A stretch of DNA of 64,000 nucleotides from Tetrahymena thermophila SB210 (GCF_000189635.1 NW_002476571.1:429957-493956), one strand, 5' to 3'; numbered from the stretch's first letter, positions 37,096-50,689 are shown. Notes: generated by a model not told the origin, from the sequence alone. Made by a program: numbers and translations.

Positions 37096-39333
37096 TCACA
37101 TTAGTATCTATTCTATTTAGTTGTTTTCACTCATCCAAGGATGTTGCAATACTTCGTCTATTGAGATACGATTTTAGGGCTCGCTTTCTAGGAGCTTGTT
37201 TATTAAGTCTTTAAGCTAATCTGAAGGATTTTGATATTTTTTAAATACTTCCCAATATTCTACATTTTCTTAAGTGAATTTTTTATACAATCCTTAGTCA
37301 AGTTTGGCATGTTAGAAAGGAGGTTTGCCCATAACCATTTCGAATAGCATCACTCCTAAAGAGAAATTGTCTGCGGCGAAACCGCAATAAGGGTATTTAA
37401 GTATAATTTCTGGAGCTTGATATCCATCAGTTCCAATAAAATCAGTTAAATTGGGTTTGTTGAAAGCAGCGAATGCAAAATCTATAACTACTGGATTGAA
37501 AGAGGCATCAAGTAGAATATTTTCTAACTTCAAGTCTCTATGGCAGATATTACGTTGTTAGAGATATTGTACTGCTTTTGAAACGCCTTTGAAGAAAAAT
37601 CTGGCTTAACTTTCTCTGAGAGCCCCTCTTTTAATAACAAAATCTAAAAGATCTCCATTTGGACAATAATCAGATTAGATTTCCATTTAAGAAGTATTTA
37701 TACTTTATATTTTTATGATATTAGGGTGTTAACCATTAATTAATGAAAGGATTTTATGTTCACTTTCGAAATGATGTTCTTTACGCTTTTTGAATTTTTT
37801 AATGGCTATTAAATTATTTGAGAGAATATTGTTTAGCTCATCCATTTCCTTAGCTAAATATACAACAGAGCTGCATCCATCTCCAATCTTTCTTTCGATT
37901 TTGTAAGTATTGCTTCTAACTTTATTTCTTAGCATTTATTTATCTGTTTTTAGAGGACTTTTTCCTGCTGGGATGCACCTTTCACTCTCTGAATGAGCGC
38001 TATCAGAGGCTGTATCGTATTTTTTTGAAGCAGATTTTACATTTTTTGCTTAGCTTTAAGCAGAGCTTGGCAAATCTGGAGACTCGCTACCAGAAAGAAG
38101 TGGTGAGCCAGGAACCTTTTCAGGTGGTGAAAAGGGAAGGTTGTTGTCTGAAACGGTGCAATTTGAGTCTCTTTGTGTAAGATTTGTAAAGGAAGTAGAA
38201 GATATTGATTGCTGCTTGTGAATTTGTTATAATTATTCTTCTTAAAGGAGGTTATTACTTTTGTTAGTATTTATTAGGAGTGTTTTTTCATTCAAATTAG
38301 TGGCTGTTTTAGCTTATGTCTATTATATTTCTAGTTAATTAAATTAATTCTAAACTAGCTTTGTCTTTTAGAACTAATCTAATTCTTTATCAACCTTTAA
38401 ATTAGATGAAAGCTCTTCCTTTCTTTCGCAATCTTAAATAATTTCATTTGATTTTTCCTAATTTTCTTTTATTTAAAACTCATTTTTATTTTCTAAATCA
38501 CCAATTATTTTTATTTTGTTGTTCATAATTTCCTCTGAAGGTGGAGGAGAATAGTAGACATCTGAACTCATATTGACTTGTTAATTCTGTAAACTCTTTA
38601 TAATTTATTCTTAATCGATATGATTTTATTTTTATCCAAAAAAGTAACTATCGTTTGTTGACTTTTTATTTAAAAAATTCTCTTGATAGTGAAAATGGGC
38701 GCTTTTCTTATTTTTTAGGTCAGAAATTGTCTCGAAATCTGACTATATTATCACAGGTTAATGTGCTTTAGTTTAAATTTGTTAGCTAGTTGATTGCTTC
38801 TGAGAGGCTATAGTGCAAAACTTAAAACTACACTGGAAAGAATCTAATTTAATTCTTTCTTTTTTTGCAGAAATATTTGTTTGTGAATTTAGCTTTTTTA
38901 ATATAAAATTTGTTTTATTTTTATCAGAGTCCCCACAAGTTGTATCAAGAGCAGAAATTAAGTAGACTATTGAGTTTGTATTAAATTTAAATTTTTTGCA
39001 TCCTATTTAGTCTGCTAACAAATCGCGCATATCACTCGTCATTAATTAATTAAAAATTCTATGATTGACAAATTAAGCCTAACTGCAATAATTGGTCTTT
39101 TTATTTTATTCATTCATACAAAATTACGTCTTTTTAAATATACCTCCAAATCCATAATTCTACTCTTCACTTGATTACCTTTCTCTTCTCTTGTCATCTT
39201 CGTTCACTCCATTCTTAGTTCTAAAGTTATTTAGCAATTTTTCTCCACATTTTTTTGCACTATTAAAATTGATAGACTGTAAATTTCTTATTGCACCTAC
39301 TGCTGCAGTCCTTCTACCAAAATATCTAAGCAT
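37096..39333 (-). CDS. Ser/Thr protein kinase with long Gln/Asn/Ser-rich N-terminal region; DFG replaced by DFA
   Basis: One intronless frame of 745 residues. The first ATG at 39331-39333 opens a 465-residue low-complexity region with no recognised domain and many Ser/Pro stretches (SPPPSEE, FSPPEKVPGSP). The kinase domain is about residues 476-735. It has glycine loop GDGCSSVVYLA, VAIK-type Lys512 (LIAIKK), catalytic HRDLKLEN (598-605), YQAPE in the activation segment, and DNFSLGVMLFEMVMGKPPF. The metal-binding DFG is DFA (618-620). The general fold and KLEN loop resemble the CAMK/AMPK-like kinases expanded in ciliates. It is related to the kinase at 46476-48101. Asp and Lys catalytic residues are present, so activity is plausible despite the Gly to Ala change. 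Confidence 0.88.
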
Positions 39334-41901
39334 CAATTAATAACAAAATATACAAAAGAGTTAATATAAATATTGAAGTCAATTACAAAATAAAAATTAA
39401 GACAGGACTATAATTTTAGTTTAATAAGTCAAAATTATATCCTTTTTATAAATTTTTTTATAGTTTTATATTTTTGCCAAAACTCTTTCAACACGATGGA
39501 GTTAGATTATAATTTTGTTAAATTACTACTTTTCTATTAATTTTTTTCTATTATTTTTGAATACTTGAATACTGACTGAATAGAGTTATTATAATTCGAT
39601 ATTCTTTTAATTTAATTTTTAATATTTTAGATTTTAAATATTTCATTATATTTTCATCTACTTCAATAGATTAATAAATAAATTCAAATTCATTTGTAAA
39701 TAAAAACAGATAGATATATCTTCTAGAAACCTCTTCTATTCATCATCTTCATTCATTTACAAAAATGAATTCTACTCCTTTGAGCGCTTTATTAAAGTTA
39801 AATTTCCTTAAGATTCTGCTAAATTAGAGCTTTTTGATCATTATGACCCAAGAAATCATATAATGCACTTATATTTATTGTAAAAATATACTATATTACT
39901 CATCGAAATACCAGCCATTGCTTAAATTTTATTTATACTAATTAAAAACAAAAATGCAAATTAATTATTAATTGTTTATTAGTGGCTTATTTATACTAAA
40001 AATCTTTAAATTCTTTAATCAATAAAATACATTTTAAAAAACTAATCAAAATTCATATTTTATCAAATTATTTTTCAGTAAAAATAATGATATTAGAATA
40101 CAGAATTCTTTCGCTTCATTCTTATATGCATTTTACAAAAAATAATTGTTTTAGTCTAATATATAATTTTTAGTGTTAAATTTGATTTCATTATTTTATC
40201 ATAAATTCTACTAAAAAAGATAAAAAATTATCAAGTAATTTAAAATCTTAAAAATCAATAAATTATTTTATTTTTAAAAAAAATATGCAAAATTATTAAT
40301 TTAATGAAAAATTTTTTAAAATATTTAGAATTTACAAAAATAATTAAATTTCATTTAAAAAATGTACTTTTTAATATTTTATAATATTTATTATGCTTGT
40401 TTAGTAAATGTAAATACTTTGTAATTACTTTAAAATATTTGGTAATACTAACTAAAAAACTAATAACTCTTTCTATTGGAGGAGTAGGTAGATTCAGAAT
40501 TACTGTAATATAAATTTTTTAACTTGTAAGTAACTATCACCAAGTAAAGCTAGATCTTAATCAGAAACAATATTACAAAATTTTTAATTAAAAAAAATGT
40601 GTATTTATGTGCCTGTAAAGCTCCATATAATTCATAAATAAAATTTTATGGTAAAATTAGTATCATTTAGATATTTTTTTATTTATGAATTAGAATAAAA
40701 TAATATTTAAAGTAAATATAAATTGTATTAAGAGATGAAATTAATTATTGATTTTTAAACAAAATAATCAATTATCATATCATATCTTTTGATATATTTT
40801 ATATAGGTGATTAAATATTATAGTCAAAGTAAATGTTAATAAAATGTATCTAATCAATATTATTTATTTTATTTTTCTTTTTTAAATCTAAATCCTTCAA
40901 TCCTTCTTAAAAATTGAATTTGTTCAATATTTTTTTTACTAAATTTCTAAAGTTTAAAAAATAAGAGTAATGAAATAATTTTCTTCATCAAGTAATTAAA
41001 TATAAATAAGTTAGAAGATGTTTCTTTAAATTTGATTAAAATAATAATTTTCATAGTACATCAAAAATTTAATTCAAATAATTATAAAATAAAAAAGTGT
41101 TTTACTATCTTTCTATGATATAAATAACATAAAGCAAGATTGAAATGAATGCTTTCGAAAGTTGCTTCATTAATTTTGTGAAGATTTTGTTTTTCATTTT
41201 ATTTTGAAAATATAGTTCATCATATGAATAAAATTAGTAGTAAAAGTAGTAAAATAAAAATAAAAATAAAATATTAATACTAATTAATTTTATTTTTAAA
41301 AAGAGTATTAAATGTAAAAAAGTAAATTTATAAAATTATAATCTGAGATTTTTTTCAAAATTTATTAATTCAAATAAAATAACAATAATAATAAAAGAAA
41401 AGTAAGTCTGAAAAATTGGAGAAATTCTATTTCATTTTATTGGGTTTTCTTTTATATTCACTGTTAATTGCATATAAATAAAAGAATTAGAATCAATTTA
41501 GAAAAATTTTTTTTAGTTTTAAATTTATTAGTTTTTTTTATTTCTAATTTAATTGGTAAATTTTTGATAGATATTATTTTATTTATTTCTTTAAATGACA
41601 ATTTTTATATTAATTAATTACCACAACAAAAAGTGAATTAAACATTCTTGATTAAATTTCCTATTCAAAATAATTAATTATTTATATCAAATATGATAAT
41701 AATATTAATACACTGTTATCTTCTGATTAAATGAGTTACTTATTGAAAGATATTTTTTCATTCAAAAATAAGAATAATTTTTCTTTTTTTCTTTTTAAAA
41801 ATTAAATTAAGTGAAAGTTTTTTTTATTATTTAATGTAATATTTTGATTAAAAAAAATTACAAATTAAAAAGAATTAACAATAAAAAGAATAACAAAACA
41901 A
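39334..41901. other. AT-rich intergenic region, possible coding remnant near 39.7 kb
   Basis: About 2.6 kb between divergent genes, so it should hold both promoters. The only coding-like spot is at about 39,720-39,930 (+), where one frame gives SFERFIKVKFPQDSAKLELF and HYDPRNHIMHLYLLQKY with local composition above background. It has no clear start and decays into AT-rich sequence. The rest shows nothing. Confidence 0.5.
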
Positions 41902-44355
41902 ATGAGTTAAAAACTAATTTGTCCAGTCCATCTAGATAATCCTATCATATTTTTAAACATGGAAAAATGTTAAGAAAGTGCATTATCGTGCGCTTTATGT
42001 GTTTCTGAAAAATAGCATCAATATAATTTGTTACCAATCTAAAAGCTAAAGTAAATTGATGAAGAATCTCTGTTTGATTCATGGCCGCCATTTTAAGAAA
42101 GAAAATATGATAATGTTAACGATATAAGGAAAGAAGTGAAAATCTTGATTGAGTCTAAATAACAAAAAGTTGAAGAAATCAATAATTGGTTTGACTAATT
42201 ACTTACCCAAATCCATAATCAAATTATTGAAAAAAAAAATAGCATACTAAGATAGGCAGAAAAAGCATCTTAGCTCAGAGAAGATATTATAAAAAAGTAT
42301 TTTGAGTACTCTCAAAATTTAAATATTAAGAAATGCCTAAAATCAAATTAATCAGTTGATTAAATAGAAAAATAATTATAAAATTTAATAAAATAAGTTC
42401 ATGAAAAGTCGGAGAGCTAAACATTAATGTTTTAAAACTTGATATCATTTTATAAATTTATAAATTCATATAACAAATATCCTTTGTAAGACAGTTAAGA
42501 GGATATTATTATTTCGATTAAAAATATTGATTTTTTCAATTTTAACACTGAAGATATAGATTTATCAGGATCAAACATTGAAAATTTATTTAGTGATCAA
42601 GATAATTTTGATGAACTTAGAAAATTAATATCTGAAAAAACCAAAGAAGATTATGATAGTTTTAAAGAATTAGATATTTTTATGAAAAATTCTTAAAATT
42701 AAATCTCTACTACAAATTCATTTATTGCCTCAGATATTTGTTAATAACTAAATTTTCTAAAAATAGAAAATAATAAATAAAAATAAATTGATATTCGCTT
42801 TGACAACTTAAACTTTAATCTGTTTAAAATTGAAAGAAGTTAACTATTTTGTTACTTTAAAAAGGGTTTGAATCCAAAAAAGAAATATACATTTAGGATT
42901 AGAAGTAAATCATTTGTAAGTGGTTCTACTAAAATAAATGTAGGATTAATCAAAAGTCTCAAGGAATATTTCCCTGATATAGATATTAAGATAAATAATA
43001 ATCATAATAACACCAACACATAAACTGAAGAATTAGAATTCAGGATTTGTATTAATGATAATTTATTTACAGTTATGAGTTATCCAAATTACAACACCAT
43101 TTGTAGATACACAATTCTATACAAATAGATTAATAATGCTTCTCTAACTAACTAAAAAGCTGAGAAAAATAATTTTTAATCTTAATCATAGATTAGCATT
43201 TTTGGTAAAAAAGTCGACCAACAAAATATCAGTCAAAATCTTTTCTCTTAAAATTAAAGTAATAATTGTAACAATAATACTAATTTCTAGAATTAGGAAA
43301 AAATACAAATAAATAGCCCTACTTGTTCATTATTTGGCTAAAATAATTGTGCTAATAATGATTGTATTACTAGGTAGGGAAATGAATCAGTTTCTTAAAG
43401 TATTTTCTAGAATTTTAGCTTAGGAAATAGTCATAATTAATAATACTAAGAAAAAACAAAGTTATATCCAGCATATTCTTAAGGATTAATAAGTAAAAAT
43501 AATGTGGGATTATTTTCAAATTTAAATTAAAATCCTACTTAGATATTAAGTAGTTAAGATACTTAGAATATTAACACTTAACAAAAAGAGCCAGCAAGCC
43601 TAACATAAAATCCTACTAATTGTAACAATAATGGCACAAATTAAATAAATTCATAACAATAAAATTTATTTAATATAAGCATAGGAAATAATCAAAATTA
43701 ATAATACTAAGAAAAAACAAATTAATGTCCTTAGATTTAAGAAGCATCTTCTTAAGGATTAATAAGTAAAAATAATGTAGGCATATTTTAGACAAATTTA
43801 AAATAAAATCCTGCTTAGGTATAAAGTAGTTAAGATACTCTGCAAGCTAATATTTAATAAAAAGAGTCGGCAAACTTAATATAAAATCCTACTAATTGCA
43901 GCAATGATAACACAAATTAAATAAATTCATAACAATAAGGTTTATTTTAACCATATTTAAATAATAAAAATACCAATAATACAGTATTAGAAACATAAAG
44001 AGGAAATACTTTTTAATCATCATAGTATTCTTAAGGAATTTTCGGTGAAAAGATGATTCCAGATAATTGGAGAGATAATACTACTTCATATTAATAATAA
44101 CAAAATAATACTCCGTTATTTGCTACATAAAAATTCTAACAATAACAAAACACACTCAATTAGTAAACTCAAAAAATTAACGAATAGAGAAATAATTAGA
44201 TTTTATAAAATGGAATTTTCTAAAATTAAAGCTCTTTATTAGAGTATTATTTCGCTATTTAATTTATTTACTGGAATGGAGATGAATAATTTACAGTAAC
44301 TTACTTTAGCGAATCTGATTCTTACATTGATGGAGTTTATAAATAATCCTTTTGA
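41902..44355 (+). CDS. B-box-type zinc finger / coiled-coil protein with Gln/Asn-rich repeats
   Basis: An intronless 817-residue frame. The N-terminus carries a B-box-like zinc site (Cys7, His10, Cys23, Cys30, Cys33, His39), as in many ciliate proteins. Residues about 60-180 are a Lys/Glu/Gln coiled coil. Residues about 300-410 (KKYTFRIRSK, INVGLIK, FRICINDNLFTVMSYPN) look like part of a beta-sandwich, possibly SPRY-like. Then comes a long Asn/Gln-rich region with several FG/LF motifs (SIFGKK, SLFGQN, GIFGEK) and an 87-residue direct repeat (unit about 261 bp, 43,435 and 43,696). The last 40 residues (YYFAIQFIYWNGDEQFTVTY) again resemble beta strands. It may be an RNP, ubiquitin-pathway or scaffold protein; function is not established. 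The start is the first ATG. Confidence 0.82.
43423..43945 (+). repeat. Two-copy 261-bp in-frame repeat inside the B-box protein gene
   Basis: aattaataatactaag recurs at 43,435 and 43,696, followed by collinear sequence to the shared aaattaaataaattcataac element. The period is 261 bp (87 codons), keeping the frame. Confidence 0.8.
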
Positions 44356-44841
44356 ATAAACTTAATAGTAAGCATAAATACTTTAAAGTATAATATCATT
44401 ATGATTTTAGTATATTAAGAATAAATATTATTTTATTTTAAAAATAAATAATATTAATAATGGTGAACTATTAAAATAAAAAATATAAGAGTTCTTTACT
44501 AATTAAGAAAATATTTATAATTTAATAAGATAAATAAAGAGTCATAAATTTTTAGATTTATATTATAACTTAGATTTTATTGTTAACTTAAGTAATTAAT
44601 ACTCTTTAAAATATGTGTGTAATTTTAAATATTTTAAATAGCAAAAGTATCAACAAAAATGGAAGGAATTCTATGTTAAAATAAAAATAAATTTTTTAAC
44701 TTAAATAATATTTTACAAGATTTTTTACTTTGATAAAAAATAATAACAATAATTAAATATATATCAAGCGATTCAAATTACATACCGTTTATTATTTAAA
44801 ACAATAAGAGCTATTTTAGAATAATTTTTATTTATAATTTA
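44356..44841. other. Intergenic gap between convergent genes
   Basis: AT-rich, nothing recognised; expected to hold the 3' ends of both flanking genes. Confidence 0.6.
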
Positions 44842-45720
44842 TCAAAGACATATTACGTAATTTGGAACATATTATTTTTCTAATTATAACAACTCTTGAT
44901 TTTTTAAATGTATTGTTAAGTTTCTTTACTTATTTTCTAATTCTTATAAGTTAATTTCTATTTATTATTTTAATTCAGTTTATTAATATAAATTAATTTT
45001 TTCATAATTTAGAGCTGAAAGTCTTTGGTGATTTTGAAGCACTTGCCTACATTTTTCCAATTAATTCAATTAATTTTCATATAGTTCTTTTATTGTTTTA
45101 AGAATTAGATTATTTTCTCTCTGTAATAAATAAAAATTATCAATTTAATTATCAGAAGTTAATTAATTATATTGATAAAATTCATTCAATTTAAGGAGTT
45201 CTTTGTTAAGCTTCTCTATTTTTCTTATTTAATGTATATTAACAAATATAAGGCAAATTAATACTGAAATTCCTAAAAGAATTAAGATATTCTCATATTT
45301 GATTAAATTTTGTTATTTTTTAAAGGTAGAATTTGAATTTTATTTAAACTATTTCAAAATTCTTAAGGCTATTTAGATCTTATAAAGATAAATATAAGTA
45401 GAGAAATTTGATAATATTAAAATTAAAATTTTGAAATAAATGTTATTCAGTAAATTAAAATCTTTATGAAACAAAATCTCCATGAGCAAGCTGTTAACTC
45501 CTACAAATAAAAAAATATCTGATTTTCTTCTGGCATGCTTTTTTTATTATTATGTTTATCTCGAATTCAATAAATATTATCTGTTTTATTTAAATTCATT
45601 GTTACTATCAGATATTTATTCTCTATCTAGGATACAATTATTTACTAATAACTAATTTTTTATTAATTTATTATTCTAATTTGGTTATTATGCTCGAGAT
45701 TATTAGTTTTAGTTTTGCAT
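44842..45720 (-). CDS. Three-pass membrane protein with C-terminal coiled coil, function unknown
   Basis: An intronless 292-residue frame. An in-frame TGA lies upstream of the first ATG (45718-45720), fixing the start. The N-terminal 65 residues are Gln/Asn-rich. Hydrophobic segments follow at about 67-84 (DIFLFVGVNSLLMEILF), 93-113 (NIYFKILILILSNFSTYIYL) and 142-161 (NILILLGISVLICLIFVNI). Residues about 162-285 are strongly heptad-like (IEKLNKELLKL, LELENKQ-type runs), a likely cytosolic coiled coil. The third helix plus coiled coil could tether an organelle or vesicle. No family was recognised. The frame is closed by TGA at 44842-44844, and its length and helix layout argue against chance. 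Confidence 0.65.
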
Positions 45721-46475
45721 TTATTCTTTCCTATCTGTTTGTAGGTTTAAAAAGTCTATTTTTTTTTTCAATTAATTTTTGAAAAGTGTAATATTTTATT
45801 ATATTTTTTAGACTTTCTTTATGACTTTCTTAAAAATAAGCCAAATAAATTAAATCATTTATTTTGAAATTAAATCAACCACTAATTTAAACGTGTAAAT
45901 ACACTGGTAATTATTATTATTGATTATTAATAAGAATCTTTAATAAGTGATTCAATTATCTTATTTAATTTTAGATACTATGATTATATTTTTAAGTTAT
46001 CATGAAATAACTAAAAAAAAAAAAAATATTTAACTAAACATTTGTCTAAATTTCTTTTAATTAAATATTCATTAGTGTAGTTAGCCTATCCAAAATTAAA
46101 AAGTCATTTTAATTCTAAATAATTTATTTGATTTTTAAAATAATTAAATAAATTTCTATTATGCTTTTCCGAATTAAAAAAATGTCCAAAAATAAATAGT
46201 TAATTCATTCATTCCTACATTATGTTTAATTTTATCTTTTAAAATAATAGTGATATTATTATAAACAAATTGAATATAAAATTCTGAATATAAACATAAA
46301 AATAATTTTAAAATATTGTTAAAAAATAAATATATTTATTAGAAAGATTAAGTGAATTAAGAGATAGATATGGGTTTGAATAATAGCTCCCTTAAAGCTA
46401 ATTTGAAATGAATTATAATTTTTTTTTATTTTTAAAAATATTTATTGTTAAAAAAATATATTAAATGGTTATTTT
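45721..46475. other. Intergenic, no gene seen
   Basis: About 750 bp of AT-rich sequence with no coding-like frame. It is the 5' flank of the membrane coiled-coil gene and the 3' flank of the next kinase, both on the minus strand. Confidence 0.6.
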
Positions 46476-48101
46476 TCACAATTTGAAACCTGCTATTTCT
46501 GCAAAGTTATTATTCATTAGAATTCTGCCAAGATAGGAAGGGATGGAAGGCGTCTTAGTATATTTTTTTTTTATTTACTGAATATCAACAGGTTTAGAGA
46601 ATATTTAAATATAGCTCATTCTCAAAAATATATCATCCTTGCAATTTTGTCTGATTAGCTAAAATATATTTTGAGCTCTTTACTCACCCTAATCAGTGTT
46701 CAGTCTTTCTTATTAATATTTATTATTATCCTAATCATCAGAATCACTTTTCTATTCTTCCTCATAGTATAAAACTTTAGTCTTTAAGATGTTGCCAATC
46801 AGGTTCTATTTGACGTTATGGAATTTATCAGGAGACAGTGAATTAGTTTTTAAGCTTTCTTGGTTGTTTGTTGGGTTTTATGCCATAAAATTATTTTAAC
46901 CTTAGTGTCTTAAAAAATGTTTGTTTTATAATGTGTTAAAAGTTTGATTTAAACCTTAATATTACAAATCATGATTTATTTAAGTTGTTTCGTATCTGTT
47001 TTCTCTATATAGATTATTCTACTAATTTTAATTATTAAATACTTAATCTATATGATTATTATTCCCTTCTATTTTATTGTTGCTCTTTTAATTACTTTCT
47101 TGTTTCTACTATGCTTTTATTTTTAATAAGCTGTCATTCAAAGTATTATTCTAGAATACTCTGCTTAAAAATGTCAAAAAATTTGATTTGTTGTACACTG
47201 AACTAAGTTATTTATATTTCCCAAAATCGATTTGTGTTTCATCCAATTTATATTTGTCATCATTTTTCTATTTTTTTGACATATTTATGAACCACTACTA
47301 TTTAAAAACCTTCCCCATTGCTATTCTTTTATCAGGATTAAACTCAAGTAGTTATTCAAGAAGCTAAATTAGTTCTGGCGACTTATTCGGTGCCAAGCTC
47401 TCAAATAATTCCCAATATTATTTTCGATTATCACAAAAAAGAGTATAAAATTCACATGACTTCTTAGAGGCACAAAAGAAAGGAGGTTTCCCATGAATCA
47501 TTTCAAAAAGGAGTACTCCTAAACTAAACATATCAGCTTCATATCCACTATAAGGCTGATCTAAGAGCATTTCTGGACATTAGTAGCCTTCAGTACCCAC
47601 ATTATCATGAAAGCATCTTCTATCTTATTTAGTTTCAGCTTTTAGTATCTTTGCACAGAAGCTAAGATCGACAATTTTAAGATATCTTCTGTCATCTCTC
47701 AAAATAAGAATATTTTCCAATTTAATGTCTCTATGGCAAATGCTGTGTTTTTTTAAATGTCTGAGGGCTTCCAAGATCTACTTGAAATATCTAAAGGCTA
47801 GTTCTTCTTCAAATCGTCCACATTTAATTAATAAATCAAATAATGTTCCTCCCTTACAATATTCCATGCAAATTTCATACTGTTAATCATCTGTAAAGTA
47901 GACTTAAGGGAATAAAATATGGGGATTTATTTCTTGAAAAATATCCTTTTCTATTTGATAATGTTTTTGACATTTTAAATTGAACTTTTTTATAATCGCT
48001 TTCATCTTTTTCCCATTATCTGAGTTAATATGCGTCAGATAAATCTTGCCTGAATACCCTTCAGCAATTAATTTCCTTTTAGATGTATTGATTTCCTACA
48101 T
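46476..48101 (-). CDS. Ser/Thr protein kinase with DFG replaced by DLS
   Basis: An intronless 541-residue frame closed by TGA. The kinase domain begins almost at the N-terminus. It has an AEGYSGKIYL glycine loop, AIIK Lys38, CHRDIKLENIL (His123-Asn130), IVDLS at 143-147 in place of DFG, and GYQCPEM in place of the APE context. EADMFSLGVLLFEMIHGKPPFF follows closely the sequence of the kinase at 37096-39333, so the two are paralogues. After about residue 265 the protein is Gln/Asn/Lys-rich without a recognised domain. The catalytic Asp125 and Lys38 are present, but the loss of DFG glycine and phenylalanine may alter metal binding. It could be active or a pseudokinase-like regulator. Confidence 0.87.
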
Positions 48102-49321
48102 TTTAACTTTTAAGCTAGCTAAATTATTTGTAATAAACACCTAATCTATATTTATTTATTTGTTAATCAATCAATAATGCTAATTGGTACTCTAATTTTT
48201 GTTTCGTATTGTATTTTGTCATAACAATAGCTAGAAACTTAGCTTTTTTATAATAATCAAATAAACATAAATTTTGTTGAATAATTTATGTAAATTCATG
48301 AATTACCAGACCAGTTTTTAGTGTATTTATATTTGATATTTAGTGAATCAAATCATATGTAAAACTAGCTTTTTGATCTTTATTCTACTTTATGTTTAAT
48401 AGTATAAACTATTAAAATAAACTTTTATTTATTTATTTATTATTTATTTATAATTTATTTTATCTTAAATTTTAAATATTTTTATAATCAAGAATTTAAT
48501 ATTTATTTTAAAAAATTATTAAAAAAATTAGTTAAAATAAGTAAGTAAAATATAATGTTAAAATAGATTATTTTAAAGTAAATATTACATTACATATTAA
48601 AGAAAAAATCATTTTTAAAAGTTGTACAATAATTCAAGATATTATATTAAATTTAGTTTTTACATAATAACCAACAAATTTAAACAACTGAAGCAATTAA
48701 AATGTGTGTGAAAATTATAAATTCTATTAGACTTAAAAGTAGATTTTTAATGTAAATCAAAACATTTTAGAGGTATCAGTGAGCATAGAGTTTTCATTTA
48801 ATAAAATAGAGATAACTTAATTGTAACAAGAAAATAAAAGATTAGATAGATAGATATAGAGAGCGTAATGACTTACTTTTATATGAGATAAAATAATAAA
48901 AAATGCAAATACTATTTATTTACTTAAATTTTAAATTTTTTCGAAAATAATAATAATTATAAAAAGATTTCTCATAAGTATGAGAATGAATAAAAAATTA
49001 CTTTTATTCATTTAAAAAAATGTATGTTTGTATATATATAACCTGAACCGAATTTAATTATTTCGGAGAATAGAAAATTTCAAAATAAAAAAAAATGCAA
49101 TACCGTCTTTTAATATAGTGTAACATTTCTTTTAAACATACTAAATCAATAATCTTTAGCATAATTTATTTTTGAATATGTTTACAGTTTTACATATATA
49201 TAAAATTATACTTTTTATTTTGTTGTTATAAGTTTTTATTTTTTCTCTTTTAGAGCAGGAATATTTAGGGCTAATTGGCAAATATAAATAATTAAAATAA
49301 AATATATTCTATATTATAAAG
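48102..49321. other. Intergenic between divergent kinase and protease genes
   Basis: Very AT-rich; likely holds both promoters. Small GATA and TA runs occur near 48,844 and 49,030. No gene seen. Confidence 0.6.
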
Positions 49322-50689
49322 ATGATAAAGCTAAAATTTACTATTACTATAATTTCTTTGCTTTTAGCAACATGTTTTGCTTAGTTATCTTTCCCTTTAA
49401 GGAAAGTATAAATAAAATAAGATTTTTCCAGATTCCTTTAGAAAAAAATGGGTATAACTAATTTCTCTAATAGTGTCTATATGCTTAGTATAAATGTTGG
49501 CTAGTCAAAAACCTAATTGAATGTTTAACTTGATACAGGCTCATATGTGTTGTGGTTTGTAAGTAAATCTTGCTAAGGATGTGGTGATTTTTATCCTAAT
49601 AGATATGATTGTATAGATAGTGATGGATGTACACTGTCTACTAAAAATAATGATATTACATTTGCTGATGGAACAAAAATTTAAGGAACAGTAGGATAAG
49701 TACCTGTTTATTTTGAAGATGGAACATTAATTAATAATTAATACTTCCTCTATGTAACTTAGGGCTAGAATGTAGCAGCTGGTAAAGAAGATGGAATTTT
49801 AGGATTAGGCATAGTAGACCCTTACAATTAATAAGGTAAATATTAGAACTGGGTGAATATTCTATACAGCAATAATATTATTTCATAAAATTAATTTTCA
49901 TTGTATTTAGACAATGCTGGAATTAGTAAATAAACTATAAATTCGAGGTTGATTCTAGGTGTTTTAGATTAATAATACATTAAATAAAATTCAACTATAA
50001 ACATATTTCCTGTAACTTCAAAAGAACATTGGAGTATTACAGCATCTGAGGTTTCTTATGGTGATACAGTTATTAGCTCATCTGATATTAAAGTTTTAAT
50101 TGATTCAGGTACTTCCTATATAGCTTTACCTAAAAATATGCTTGATGCTGTAAAAAAGATAATGAGTGATTAGTATTCTATAAACTACGATTCTAAAATT
50201 AGTGCATTTGTTGGTGAATGCAGTAAAAGATTTCCTGCATTTTCTTTTAAATTTGAGGATATTTATAATAATATGGTAATTTATACTTTGGAAGCTGAAT
50301 ATTATTCACTTTACGATTCAGAATAGAATTAGTGTGGATTTATAATTATTGAAATAGACGACGACGAAATACTATTAGGAGATGTTTTTATGATGAAATA
50401 TGTTTCAACATTTTAATATTCTCCTAAATTATAAGTATAATTAGCTTAATCTATCACTTAACCTAATCAGATACCCTTTTAAACTCATACTCCTTCTTCA
50501 GATAATCCTTTCCCACTATGGGCTAAAATAATAATTCCTATTGCTTGCTGTTTAATTATTGCTATTTTTGGATATTTTATTTATAGGTGCTATTAAAAGT
50601 CAAAGCTTAACAATGCGCTACAATAATAGAGTTTTCAATAGTAATTAAAACAAGAAAAATCATTTACAGTTAACTCATCTATTAATTGA
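49322..50689 (+). CDS. Membrane-anchored pepsin-like aspartyl protease
   Basis: An intronless 455-residue frame. The start ATG gives a signal peptide ending near LLLATCFAQ (about residue 20). A short pro-region follows, then the A1-family catalytic pair: first Asp in QLDTGS (71-73) and second in LIDSGTS (261-263). VLW follows the first motif, a flap-like Tyr/Gly region sits between, and EILLGDVFMMKY near the C-terminal lobe is typical of pepsins. Cysteine pairs surround the first site (CQGCGDFYP). After the catalytic fold, a transmembrane helix (about 399-423, IIIPIACCLIIAIFGYF) and a short basic/Gln-rich tail make it type I. It is a likely surface, secretory-route or food-vacuole protease. 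Catalytic residues are intact, so it should be active. Confidence 0.92.
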
